From GCA-020345945 sp964596985 (lineage in GTDB: Archaea; Thermoproteota; Bathyarchaeia; RBG-16-48-13; GCA-020345945), in NCBI GenBank assembly GCA_964596985.1, contig CAZQWG010000002.1, forward strand, positions 62,001 through 126,000: DNA of 64,000 nucleotides, written 5' to 3'. Below, piece after piece: positions 26,882 through 35,929 of this stretch (its first letter is position 1; every line of letters starts with the position of its first letter). The position numbers and the translations under genes were made by a program. The notes under the pieces were generated by a model that saw only the letters and a program-made list of their open reading frames with translations, searched no databases and was not told the DNA's origin.

Positions 26882-27424
26882 ATGGCTAAGATCATAGTAC
26901 TCAGGATAGGTCACAGACCTGCCAGAGATAAACGGATAACCACACATGTCGCACTCACCGCACGAGCCCTTGGAGCTGACGGTATCCTGATCTGCGGGGT
27001 TGAAGACCCCAAGATATCCGGCTCGGTGAAACAGGTAGTTGAAAAATGGGGTGGCCCCTTCTCCATAGGGTTCTGTCCTTCTTGGAGGAGAACTATCGTT
27101 CGATGGCTTGAAAGAGGCGGGGAGGTCGTCCACCTAACGATGTACGGGATGCCCCTTCTAGAGATGCTGGATCAGATAAGAGACTCGGAGAGAGACAAAC
27201 TGATCGTTGTAGGTGCCGAGAAGGTTCCACGCGGAGTATACGAGCTGGCTACATACAACGTCTCGGTGACGAACCAACCCATTTCCGAGGTAAGTGCGCT
27301 AGGCGTATTCCTCGACCGATACTATGATGGGGAAGAACTCCTCCGAGAGTTTCAGGACCCCCAGACCCGTATCCTCCCGCAGAAGGCTGGCAAGATGGTT
27401 GTCTCTTCAACTCAAGAAGATTAA
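26882..27424 (+). CDS. trm56: tRNA (cytidine-56-2'-O)-methyltransferase
   Basis: SPOUT-fold enzyme that methylates C56 in the T loop of archaeal tRNA. Family patterns are VLRIGHRPARDKRITTHVAL at the N-terminus and VVGAEKVPRGVYELA plus NQPISEVSALGVFLDR at the knot. The ATG at 26882 is preferred; an in-frame TTG at 26873 is possible. It is positioned between hflX and tfe. Confidence 0.93.
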   Translation: MAKIIVLRIGHRPARDKRITTHVALTARALGADGILICGVEDPKISGSVKQVVEKWGGPFSIGFCPSWRRTIVRWLERGGEVVHLTMYGMPLLEMLDQIRDSERDKLIVVGAEKVPRGVYELATYNVSVTNQPISEVSALGVFLDRYYDGEELLREFQDPQTRILPQKAGKMVVSSTQED

Positions 27425-27471
27425 TTAGCCGCTCCGGGTATCAAATAAAGAAACCTTCCGGCTGGTGTATC

Positions 27472-28032
27472 TTGTCCCTTTTCGTTAGTGACGATATCCT
27501 CTCACAAGTTGTCGAGATGCTAGGAGGAGGCGATGAAACAAATGGCGAGGAGGATACGTTAACAGGCAGAGAGGCTGCGATGAAGATCTTCCAAGTGCTC
27601 AGGAAGGCAGACAAACTGACAGATGAGGAGATCGCGAACAAGACAGAAGTACGGTTGAACGAGGTCAGGAAGATCCTATACCGCCTATACGACTATTCGC
27701 TGGTTACCTGCGAGCGTCTACGGGACGAGAAGACCGGATGGTTCATCTTCAACTGGAAGCTTCAACCCGACCAAGCTGAGGGCTTCATACTGAACCAGAA
27801 ACGCAAGATCCTCGAAAGACTCGAGTCTAGACTGGAATACGAATCGGGTCACAATTTCTACTCTTGCTCAACTGAGGGTTGTGACCGCGTAACTTTCGAG
27901 GATGCGATGGAAACGTTCTTCCGATGCCAAAAGTGTAGCCAGTCTCTTCAGCACGTCGACAACTCCAAGATCATTGAGGGTTTGAGAGAGAAGATCGATT
28001 CGATTCATCAAGAGTTCAAATCGACTGACTGA
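27472..28032 (+). CDS. tfe: Transcription factor E, alpha subunit
   Basis: Helps open the promoter complex with TBP, TFB and RNA polymerase. The N-terminal extended winged helix shows KADKLTDEEIANKTEVRLNE and RKILYRLYDYSLV. The C-terminal zinc ribbon uses CSTEGC...CQKC. The length of 186 residues fits archaeal TFE. The start is TTG. Confidence 0.93.
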   Translation: MSLFVSDDILSQVVEMLGGGDETNGEEDTLTGREAAMKIFQVLRKADKLTDEEIANKTEVRLNEVRKILYRLYDYSLVTCERLRDEKTGWFIFNWKLQPDQAEGFILNQKRKILERLESRLEYESGHNFYSCSTEGCDRVTFEDAMETFFRCQKCSQSLQHVDNSKIIEGLREKIDSIHQEFKSTD

Positions 28033-28048
28033 CTGGGTTCACACCTCT

Positions 28049-28579
28049 TTGTCAAGGCTTCCATCAACCAACGAAGCGCTGGGGATTCTTCGTGATCTCG
28101 GATGCAGCGATGAGGTAGTCGCACACTGTAGACTAGTCTCAAGAATCGCGAAGAACCTTGCAGACAGATGCCGGTTCAAGGGAATAGATGTTGATGTCGA
28201 TCTAGTGGTCATTGGAGGGCTTCTCCACGATCTAGGTCGGTCGAAGACTCATTCTATTCGACACGGGGTCGTCGGAGCTCAACTTGCACAGAAGATGGGT
28301 CTACCCGAGAAACTCGTATTGATAATCGAAAGGCACATAGGGGCTGGTATACCTTCAGAAGAGGCTGCCTCTCTAGGGCTTCCCGAAAAAGACTATGTTC
28401 CACGCAGCTTGGAGGAGAAGATCGTTACATACTCAGACAAGCTGGCACAAGGGGATCACCAGGAAACGATCGACTTCGAGATTCGTCATGCCTCCGAGGA
28501 ACTCGGTTCGTCTCATCCAGTGATTCAACGCTTGAAGGATCTCGAGAGGGAGATCCAGTCCTTACTTGAGGACTGTTGA
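28049..28579 (+). CDS. HD-domain hydrolase
   Basis: 176-residue HD-superfamily phosphohydrolase. Metal ligands are visible as VAHCRLVSRIAKNLA (H), GGLLHDLGRS (HD), IERHIGAG (H) and VTYSDKLAQ (D). It belongs to a small archaeal family annotated as HDIG-like proteins. Substrate unknown. It overlaps the next gene slightly and continues the tfe operon. Confidence 0.85.
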   Translation: MSRLPSTNEALGILRDLGCSDEVVAHCRLVSRIAKNLADRCRFKGIDVDVDLVVIGGLLHDLGRSKTHSIRHGVVGAQLAQKMGLPEKLVLIIERHIGAGIPSEEAASLGLPEKDYVPRSLEEKIVTYSDKLAQGDHQETIDFEIRHASEELGSSHPVIQRLKDLEREIQSLLEDC

Positions 28580-28581
28580 CG

Positions 28582-29391
28582 ATGAGAACGGTTACAATCC
28601 TGGAGAAATGCTACGGGCGGTGCGCTCACCTAGGGTTAGAGGAGATCTCCCGTCACCTCAAACGCCTCTGTCAAGGCTTAGATGTCGAGATCAGCTCAGT
28701 TGAATGCAACGAAAAAGACTGGGTGAAGGTAGTCCTAGCCGGTGAGGATGAAGAAGTCGTCGTCAGCTATCTAGAGAAGGGGTTCGGTCTAACACAGAGC
28801 ACAATAGGAAATGTGCCCGTTGGGGGGAATCTGCGCGGTAAGATCGTCGACTCCGGGTCCGTGGGGTACGGTCTATATGTTGACCTTGGCGTCGTCGATC
28901 CCAAGAATATAGATGCGTTGATCCCCCTCCATGAGCTGAGAACCCAGCTGGCAGGGGGTCGTAAGACGCCGCTTCGGGAGATTATTCATACTTTCTGCCT
29001 ATTCGACAACCTGACCTTGGAGGTCGCTCCTACTAAGGTTGACCGGGAGAGACCGCTCATCGAAGCGCGTCTCAGCAACTCTCAGCTGTCCGTGTTCGAA
29101 GATTGGGGGGAACTAAATCTGGAACGTATCGTTGTAATAGGTGCGACCAGCCGGCAGGTCAAGAACAGCGTTGTCCGGGCTGGTCACAAACGAGATGTGT
29201 TGAGGATTGAGGACCTCGGGCTTCTCGAAAGCTCAGTGATCTGCAAGCTCGGTACCCACGCCAGGGGTTTGATCCCTAAGCTAGGACGCTTTCTACGGGG
29301 GGTGTCGATGTACGTCTTCCTGCCGAAGGCAGTCCGTAAGCTAAACGGTACAGACCGGGTACGTATCGAAGATTCGGGTATCGGTCAATAG
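28582..29391 (+). CDS. DUF2110 family protein
   Basis: About 269 residues, an archaeal conserved protein of unknown function. The middle (VPVGGNLRGKIVDSGSVGYG and LYVDLGVVDP) resembles an S1-like OB segment. The C-terminal RDVLRIEDLGLLESSVICKL is conserved in the family. ATG 28582 is preferred to TTG 28576. Its context with translation and transcription genes suggests an RNA-linked role. It is convergent with proS, overlapping by about seven bases. Confidence 0.75.
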   Translation: MRTVTILEKCYGRCAHLGLEEISRHLKRLCQGLDVEISSVECNEKDWVKVVLAGEDEEVVVSYLEKGFGLTQSTIGNVPVGGNLRGKIVDSGSVGYGLYVDLGVVDPKNIDALIPLHELRTQLAGGRKTPLREIIHTFCLFDNLTLEVAPTKVDRERPLIEARLSNSQLSVFEDWGELNLERIVVIGATSRQVKNSVVRAGHKRDVLRIEDLGLLESSVICKLGTHARGLIPKLGRFLRGVSMYVFLPKAVRKLNGTDRVRIEDSGIGQ

Positions 29392-30866
29392 GCTTTTGCA
29401 ACATACACGTAATGTTCGGCATGTTTACCGCATATCAGACATTTCTCGTTCTCATTAGCGACTTCGGGTTCGGGGAATAGTACACCTCTGACTTCTGCTG
29501 TTGTTTCTTGTTTGATCCTGTCTGCGCACCCCTTCCCGTCCATGGTGTCTACTGTGCAGAAGGGGATTTTCACGAAGCCACCTACCTTGTCGACACTTTC
29601 TTTGAGCTCTTCGAGTGATTTTGCGTATCTTACGTTGTGTTGAAGTTCGGCTTCCGATTTTCTTCTTAGTGATTCTAAGATCTCGTTGCCAAGTCTTTGG
29701 ATAATGTTTCCACATTCTTTTTCGGGTATTTTCTCCCTCTTTCGGGTGTCTCTACGAGAGACTGTTAGGGTCTCCTTTTCGAGTTCTTCTGGGCCTATCT
29801 CGATCCGGATTGGCACGCCCTTCATTTCCCAATAGTAGAATTTTTCTCCAGGGGTCTTGCTGGGATTGTCGTCCACCTTAGCTCGAATACCCGCGTTCTG
29901 TAGCGTCTTCTCTATCTCAAGGCATTTGTCCATGATTTTCTCTTCGGCTCTCTTGAAGACGATGGGAACTATGATGACTTGTACTGGTGCAATGTCGAAT
30001 GGGATGACTAGTCCACGGTTATCTCCGTGGTTTGACAGTGTCGCTGCGAGCAGGCGGGTTGAGACTCCGTAACAGGTTTGATAGACAAACTTGTTTTTTC
30101 CATCTGTATCTTCATAGGTAATGTCGAATATTTCCGAGAAATTCTGGCCTAGGTTGTGGATGCCTGCTATCTGTAGGACCCTTCCATCCGGCATTAACGT
30201 ATCTAGAACCGTGGTGTAGTCTCCTCCCGGAAACTTGTCCCATACGGGTCTTATCAGGGCAAGTCCTGTTATCCCGAGGTGGTCTCGGATCAATTCAAGA
30301 TAGTAGTTCCATGCGTTCTGAATTTGGAGTACGGCGTCTTCTTTGCTATTGTGGGCGGTATGCGCTTCATTCCATGGGATTTCTCGAATCCGTATCAATG
30401 GCTTAGTTGCTCTTGTCTCGTATCTGAAGATGGTACATGTCTGGTATACCTTCAAAGGGAGATCTGTGTGTGACCTAATCCACAGTGCAAACATGTGATA
30501 CAGTGGGACTTCGCTTGTAGGGCGTAGAAGAAGTCGTACGTCCAGCTCCCTTAAGCCACCGCGTGTAACCCAGAATACCTCTCCTTCGAATCCCTTGACG
30601 TGTTTCGCTTCCTTCTTGAACTCGTCTTCCGGGATCAGGGTTGGCATGAGTAGTTTCTGATGTCCATGCCCGTCCAGTATTCTCTCCAGCCCACTCATGA
30701 TGTTCTCAAATATTCTATACCCGTACGGTAGGAGAACATCCATGCCCTTGATCGGATATCTGTTGTCCACGATTTCTGCTACCGAAAGTATCTCGTTATA
30801 CCATTCAGAGAAGTTGCTCGTCTTGTCGACGTTGAAGGTGATTTTCTGCTTCTTCTTTGCTTCCAT
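29385..30866 (-). CDS. proS: Prolyl-tRNA synthetase
   Basis: Class II synthetase charging tRNA-Pro; the cognate tRNA-Pro(CGG) is also in this window. Motif 2 is FRYETRATKPLIRIREI, the proline pocket includes WNEAHTAH, and the archaeal/eukaryotic-type C-terminal zinc domain ends CLICGKHAEHYVYVAKAY. The ATG at 30866 gives MEAKKKQ; ten upstream codons in frame are unlikely to be used. Confidence 0.96.
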   Translation of the reverse strand: MEAKKKQKITFNVDKTSNFSEWYNEILSVAEIVDNRYPIKGMDVLLPYGYRIFENIMSGLERILDGHGHQKLLMPTLIPEDEFKKEAKHVKGFEGEVFWVTRGGLRELDVRLLLRPTSEVPLYHMFALWIRSHTDLPLKVYQTCTIFRYETRATKPLIRIREIPWNEAHTAHNSKEDAVLQIQNAWNYYLELIRDHLGITGLALIRPVWDKFPGGDYTTVLDTLMPDGRVLQIAGIHNLGQNFSEIFDITYEDTDGKNKFVYQTCYGVSTRLLAATLSNHGDNRGLVIPFDIAPVQVIIVPIVFKRAEEKIMDKCLEIEKTLQNAGIRAKVDDNPSKTPGEKFYYWEMKGVPIRIEIGPEELEKETLTVSRRDTRKREKIPEKECGNIIQRLGNEILESLRRKSEAELQHNVRYAKSLEELKESVDKVGGFVKIPFCTVDTMDGKGCADRIKQETTAEVRGVLFPEPEVANENEKCLICGKHAEHYVYVAKAY

Positions 30867-30948
30867 TGATGGCTGCTCCGGGGAGTAATGTACCAAGAAT
30901 TGGGAGCCACGCCAATATAATACCGTTTGGGAGTCTTTCTTGTGGACG

Positions 30949-31872
30949 CTACCTTGCTAGGCGCGATGCTGCAATTGCTGCCATGACCCCCTCGCCGACG
31001 GCTGTTGCTATTTGCATACCGCCGCATGTACAGTCTCCTGCAGCGAAGACGCCTGGCGTGTTTGTTGCCTGCCTCCTATCCACGAGTATACAACCTCTCT
31101 TGTCGACTTTGACCCCTGCCTTTCTGATTATGTCCGTCATCGGGACGACTCCTGCAACAATAAAGACGCCGTCAATCCCTAGGCTTCTTTTCTCCCCGTC
31201 AGATAGACGCTTCAGTCTTAGGGTCTGGACGAATTGTTCTCCCTCAATCGATTGGGCTTTGTATCCCTCAAGAATCTCGACGTTCCCTTTTGCCTTCAGC
31301 CTCTTGAGGAGACCTTTCGAACCCGAGAATTCTGGTTCGTTAGATACGAGAAAGACCTCTGAGGATATGTCGGCTAGATAGGCGGTATCCTCTAACGCCT
31401 CCTCTCCAGGGCCGATTACTGCGACCCTCTTCCCGCGTAGTAGTGGACCGTCGCATACCGCACAGTAGGAGACGCCGGTACCAAGAAACTCCGCCTCTCC
31501 AGGGATCAGCAGCTTCTTTCGGATGACGCCTATCGCGATGATGACGCTTTTAGCCGTATACTCACCTTTCCTCGTCCTGACCGTCTTTGTTGCGTTGTCA
31601 AGTTGAAGGGAGATCGCCTCTTCATTGGTTACTTGGCCGCCGAATCTCTTGAGTTGGTCGTACATCTTCTGGGTCAGTTCAAGTCCTGTTAGAGGTTGGT
31701 CGATGGCAGGATAGTTCTCCACCAGTGGTGCTGTCGCCGCTCTACCCCCGGGCATCCCACCCTCCAGTATCAGGGTTTTCATGCCTTTTCTGGCAGCGTA
31801 GATTCCTGCAGCCATCCCGGCTGGTCCAGCCCCCAAGATTATGACATCAAAATCCGCGTTATTCTGACTCAT
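30949..31872 (-). CDS. trxB: Thioredoxin reductase
   Basis: FAD- and NAD(P)H-binding disulfide reductase. GAGPAGMAAGIYAARKG binds FAD, the redox pair is CAVCDG, and the C-terminal GVFAAGDCTCGGMQIATAVG closes the FAD site. The NAD(P)-binding GPGEEALEDTAYLA differs slightly from the usual GGGNSA. MSQNNAD (ATG 31872) is the likely start. Confidence 0.93.
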   Translation of the reverse strand: MSQNNADFDVIILGAGPAGMAAGIYAARKGMKTLILEGGMPGGRAATAPLVENYPAIDQPLTGLELTQKMYDQLKRFGGQVTNEEAISLQLDNATKTVRTRKGEYTAKSVIIAIGVIRKKLLIPGEAEFLGTGVSYCAVCDGPLLRGKRVAVIGPGEEALEDTAYLADISSEVFLVSNEPEFSGSKGLLKRLKAKGNVEILEGYKAQSIEGEQFVQTLRLKRLSDGEKRSLGIDGVFIVAGVVPMTDIIRKAGVKVDKRGCILVDRRQATNTPGVFAAGDCTCGGMQIATAVGEGVMAAIAASRLAR

Positions 31873-32003
31873 GATAGATTCCTTAACCACTCGAATAGTT
31901 CGACGTTCTTATTCCTCAGTCATTCACCTGCTATTTAGCGGTTCGGAGATTAATTTCCGTTCAGACTGATGTCTTAGAGGGTTGAAGTGGTTATAGGACC
32001 TGT

Positions 32004-32966
32004 CTACAGTTCAGGGATTACCTCTTCGGCGCAGAGTCTGAGTCCCTCTACGGTCTTTGTGGGGGGTTGGAAGCCGAGGCAAAAGTGGGTGACCCCGATC
32101 TCCACGTATCGTCTCAGATCTTCTGCGAGTTGTCTAGGCGTTCCTAGGAGAATCCTATGTAGAACCTTTGTGTTCGGGCTCATGAACTCTTGGGTATAGT
32201 TGAACATCTTCATGACCTCTTTGACCTCGCCCTCAGTTGACGCTAGAACGGTTCGCGAGGACAGGGCTATGGTGACTTCGTGTAACCTCCTCCTGCGACT
32301 TTTCAACAGTCTTCGCAGCGTTCCTATCCTCGAAGCCAACTGGTTGGGGTGAATTTCGTATGGTATCCATCCTGATCCATACTCCGCCACCGCTTTGAGT
32401 ACTTGGATAGATGATCCTCCAAACCATATCGGCGGATGAGGCTTCTGGGCAGGCTTCGGAGAGAAGACCGCGTCTCTTAGGGCATAATGCTTTCCTTCAT
32501 ACGAGAACGTTCCCTCTGAGGCCAATATGCCTATTATTACTTCTAGTCCTTCACGCATCTGGGCATGTCTTTCCTTGAGGGGCAGGAACGGTATGCCGTA
32601 GGCGTCGAACTCGGTCTTGTTCCAGCCTGCGCCAACCCCGAAGATGATTCTCCCATTCGAGATATGGTCGGCTGTCACAATCCTCTTGGCAAGTGTTTGA
32701 GGCTGATACAACGGAAGGGGGGTTACCATACTTGCAAGCCGGATGTCTCTACTCTTTGCAGCTAGACCGGTAATAAGGGTCCAACTGTCATATGTGGTCG
32801 TGTTGTTGGGAAGAATCAAATGGTCGGGGACAAAGTGTACTGCGTATCCTAGTTTCTCTGCTTCAAGGGTTGACTCCAGGTAGAAGTCAAACCCTTTCTT
32901 CGATATTCCCTCTCCGGTATACCTATTGTCTACTTGGTGATAGAAACTGAACTCTACTTCAGCCAT
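32004..32966 (-). CDS. LLM-class F420-dependent oxidoreductase
   Basis: 320-residue luciferase-like TIM barrel. DHLILPN, LGLAAKSRDIRLAS-like segments, HISNGRIIFGVGAGWNKTEFDAYG and PPIWFGGSS are all family hallmarks. It probably uses coenzyme F420 as hydride carrier. Substrate unknown. An isolated gene. Confidence 0.88.
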   Translation of the reverse strand: MAEVEFSFYHQVDNRYTGEGISKKGFDFYLESTLEAEKLGYAVHFVPDHLILPNNTTTYDSWTLITGLAAKSRDIRLASMVTPLPLYQPQTLAKRIVTADHISNGRIIFGVGAGWNKTEFDAYGIPFLPLKERHAQMREGLEVIIGILASEGTFSYEGKHYALRDAVFSPKPAQKPHPPIWFGGSSIQVLKAVAEYGSGWIPYEIHPNQLASRIGTLRRLLKSRRRRLHEVTIALSSRTVLASTEGEVKEVMKMFNYTQEFMSPNTKVLHRILLGTPRQLAEDLRRYVEIGVTHFCLGFQPPTKTVEGLRLCAEEVIPEL

Positions 32967-33386
32967 CCTACCTCTTCCATGATGGGCTTCGACATTACCC
33001 TAGATAAATTCTTGGACTTTGAACAGTAGAGTAACCACATCTACGATTAGTACAATCACACTATTCTCAATATTCTTTCCTAGAAAATAGAGAATAATCT
33101 AATGTGCACCTTACGCACATATCCGAGAACGTTCAGAATGATGTTGCTCATTGGTGGGCCGGGTAGTTTGAAACTGGTGTTTAGGCTCCCATTTGAAGTA
33201 TTGAATTTATGTATTGAGAACTTACCAGCGCGCGGATTTCTATAGATGTGTATCTCGTCATGAGACCCAGCTAGACAACTCGTCTAAATATATAAGAAAA
33301 TTGTTATCTTTTTCCGCTACAGGATTTAGTTGGTATCGGTGGTTCACCTGTCTAATTTTCTTGCTCGAAGGTAGGTGAAGAAATAG
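32967..33386. other. Intergenic region with a tRNA-like repeat
   Basis: 420 bases without a gene. It contains the degenerate repeat at 33154-33197 and a small inverted repeat TGTGC...GCACA near 33100. AT-rich sequence at 33285-33312 (ATATATAAGAAAA) may be the TATA region of the methyltransferase. Confidence 0.5.
33154..33197. repeat. Degenerate tRNA-Val-like repeat, copy 1
   Basis: Begins GTGGGCCGGG, the same bases as the 3' end of the tRNA-Val gene at 37259 when read on the plus strand, and ends CTCCCATTTGAA. A similar 45-base copy lies at 35576 in the same orientation. It does not fold as a tRNA. Confidence 0.5.
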
Positions 33387-34040
33387 ATGGAGGATAAAAA
33401 TAGGACAAAGCGGTACTACGATAAAATTTCACCTGGCTATTTGACGAAACACAACTACAATAGCGTTGGTGGTAGATACTTCATACAGAAAATCGGTTTT
33501 TTCCTCTTCGAGAGAGTGGTAGGATCTTCTGTCTTGGATTTGGGGTGTGGATCAGGAAATTTTCTTTCGCTTTTCCCCAACGGGGTAGGGATTGACTTCT
33601 CTAGGGGTATGATTTACAAGGCGAAGAAGGTTTCTCTGAATCCTCTCGTTGTAGCGGATATTAACTATCTACCGTTCCGTGACAACTCCTTTGATGCGAG
33701 TTACTCTGTAAACGTTCTCTACCATTCAGAAGACCCAAGAAAAGTAGTCGGAGAGGCCCTCCGTGTGTCCAGGAAGAGGTATGTCATCGTCGACTACAAC
33801 CCTCTCTGTCCATGGTGGTATATTCAGTCATTCCTTGACAGGAGATTCTTCCTCCAAAAGAACATGTTGCATTTGATAGGACTGTGGTCTTTGAGAAACT
33901 CTTTTTGGGGTATCACCCCTCTTCGGATTCGGAACATGAAGATACTCTATTTATTGAAGAAGGTGGAGAGGATGCTCAATAGAACCTGGCTCAAGTTCCT
34001 TCAAGGATTCATGATCCTCGTGGTCGTAAAAACTCGTTGA
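33387..34040 (+). CDS. Class I SAM-dependent methyltransferase
   Basis: 217 residues. SAM-binding motif I is VLDLGCGSGNFL, followed by GVGIDFSRGMI (motif II), VADINYLPFRDNSFD (motif III) and VNVLYHSEDPRKVVGEALRV. The N-terminus MEDKNRTKRYYDKISPGY matches UbiE-like small-molecule methyltransferases. Substrate unknown. It lies in the glycosyltransferase region. ATG start with GGTGAAG upstream. Confidence 0.85.
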   Translation: MEDKNRTKRYYDKISPGYLTKHNYNSVGGRYFIQKIGFFLFERVVGSSVLDLGCGSGNFLSLFPNGVGIDFSRGMIYKAKKVSLNPLVVADINYLPFRDNSFDASYSVNVLYHSEDPRKVVGEALRVSRKRYVIVDYNPLCPWWYIQSFLDRRFFLQKNMLHLIGLWSLRNSFWGITPLRIRNMKILYLLKKVERMLNRTWLKFLQGFMILVVVKTR

Positions 34041-34085
34041 CATAAGAATGCCCGCTATTAGGAAGGTGAAGGATGCTACCCCATC

Positions 34086-35357
34086 TTAATCGGGTTCAGA
34101 TCTCTTCCCTTGTCTGTAGGTGTAGAGTAAGGATTCCCTTTTTACCCATAGACTAGCTGTGATTGTAATCATATAGAGAATTAGGAGGAAGAACTTCACC
34201 CCTACCAAGAACCAGTATCCGAAGTTGCCGATAAACCACATACCCCCCCATCGCCAATGCCAATTGTGAGGCCAACTGTAAAGGTATAGGACGGGGTACT
34301 CTAGATATGTGGCGAGTTGTAGAGCCCAGAATCGAAGCCAGTCCCACTTAGTTCTGATCAATGCAAGAAGTAATGGGGTCACCCATACCAGCCATTGGGG
34401 GGAGAAGAAATTTGCGAACGTCAAGTGGGCTAGTATGACAATTGTGCATGATTTGAGGAGTTCCTCCCCCTTCTTTGGGAGGAGGAATACAGGTGAGAGA
34501 AACGGGGCGCCGAGGTGGAGTATGCGGAATAGAATCGAGAATTGATTCTCTTGATCGAAGTCACGGAACATCAGGAATGCGATGAGACCCGGTAAACTCT
34601 CTTGGTTATGAGCTCTGTTGAAGTGGAATGAGAAGAACGGTGAGAAAGTCTCCAACACCCATCCGAGTGGCCTCATGGATAGGAATGGAAGTGTTGGGAT
34701 TAGATACATCGATGAGAAAACCCCTACATGCCAAACGATTGTTCTCAACGGTGTCTTGTTTCTTACCAAGTAGACGATGTACGTAGGCAGGAGCATAGCA
34801 GGATACCACTTCAGCATCATACCTATCCCCAACAGGAGAAACGACATAGTGTGCCGTTCATTCAGAAGCAGGTACAGCGAGAGAATGGTTACGAAAGTGG
34901 GCATCACATCCCACCGGCTGAAACAGACGAACAATACCAAGGGACAGAGGTTGTAGGCAACCGCCAATCTGAAAGCGTCGTTCTCTGAAGTGTATCTCTT
35001 TGAGATCCGGTAGATGAGAAGGGATAACGCAACCTGCATAGGGATCTGAGTCAACTGGTGGAAGAGTTTGAATTCGTTGAACCCAAAACCAACCCATAGA
35101 TAGAAGATCATCCAGAGATGTGGAGCTAACTGCGGGTATTCAACCCAATTACGTACATAAGGGAAGTTTCTAAGGGAGTCGCTCGCAATGTCCTTGTAAC
35201 GCTCAAACTCGGCTCCAACCCATATCTTGAATGTCACAAGCCCACGATCGGCGAATTGCAGTCCAAAACCGTGAGGATCAACGAAAACCACTATGAATAG
35301 GATTAGAAGATGAACTGCTATACTGATCAGTCCCAAACACTTCAATGTTCTCTCCAT
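34086..35357 (-). CDS. GT-C type membrane glycosyltransferase
   Basis: About 423 residues with ten or so membrane helices. An extracytoplasmic loop carries NWVEYPQLAPHLWM. Helix pairs carry CFSRWDVMPTFVTIL and MMLKWYPAMLLP, patterns of the polyprenol-sugar GT-C/DUF2029 type. The ATG at 35357 (GGGGATC upstream) begins a signal-anchor helix; a frame extending to 35519 adds 54 unlikely residues. It probably adds mannose or another hexose to a surface glycan. Confidence 0.72.
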   Translation of the reverse strand: MERTLKCLGLISIAVHLLILFIVVFVDPHGFGLQFADRGLVTFKIWVGAEFERYKDIASDSLRNFPYVRNWVEYPQLAPHLWMIFYLWVGFGFNEFKLFHQLTQIPMQVALSLLIYRISKRYTSENDAFRLAVAYNLCPLVLFVCFSRWDVMPTFVTILSLYLLLNERHTMSFLLLGIGMMLKWYPAMLLPTYIVYLVRNKTPLRTIVWHVGVFSSMYLIPTLPFLSMRPLGWVLETFSPFFSFHFNRAHNQESLPGLIAFLMFRDFDQENQFSILFRILHLGAPFLSPVFLLPKKGEELLKSCTIVILAHLTFANFFSPQWLVWVTPLLLALIRTKWDWLRFWALQLATYLEYPVLYLYSWPHNWHWRWGGMWFIGNFGYWFLVGVKFFLLILYMITITASLWVKRESLLYTYRQGKRSEPD

Positions 35358-35929
35358 GATAGATCCCCGGGAATAGGCTTGGAATCTATTGCTGAGTGAT
35401 TTTAGAACTTTTGGAGAACCAGTAGAGATCACCGAGGCTCCTCCGAATCCCCGTATCCTCTTGATATGCAATATTCGGTTAGTCTCCACAACGATGAAGT
35501 AGCTGTTGTGGAATCGCACATGCTGACTAGAACTGATTATTTACATAGAATAAGCTCAGAATCATGTTTTAGATAGTGGACCGGGAGATTGAAACCATCG
35601 TTTAAACACTCCCATTTGAATGATTACGGTTAAGGTATTAGGGGGCTCGTACTAGCAGATTTGAGTTCATTCTCTACCTCAAACCTTGTCTTGGACTAGG
35701 ATTGTACCCCTTTTCCTGAATGCAATCCTTTGATGGGTTAAGGAAGCATTCTTTGTGAACTCGTCTCTCATCTTGTCATAACATACAGCCGACCAAGTCA
35801 AGGTAGTATCCACATGTTATCTTATCTTGAGTTGATCGATTAATGTTCATGTGAATATAATTTTCCACTCATTATATAGGATATAAATATGATCTTTCCT
35901 CCAATTGACTTCGACACCGGGTGTTTGGT
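35358..35929. other. Intergenic region with a tRNA-like repeat
   Basis: About 570 bases without a convincing gene. It holds the second tRNA-Val-like repeat (35576-35620) and a strong TATA-like ATTATATAGGATATAAATATG at 35873-35892, probably the promoter of the UppP-like gene. Confidence 0.5.
35576..35620. repeat. Degenerate tRNA-Val-like repeat, copy 2
   Basis: Starts GTGGACCGGGAGATTGAAAC, close to the tRNA-Val 3' end (GTGGGCCGGGGGAGATTCGA). It ends CTCCCATTTGAA, like copy 1 at 33154. Same orientation as copy 1. Confidence 0.5.

Noticed and set aside
33150..33200. Possible extra tRNA gene starting from the TTGGTGGGCCGGG match
   Set aside because: The T arm and the rest do not pair; only the acceptor end resembles a tRNA, so it is listed as a repeat.
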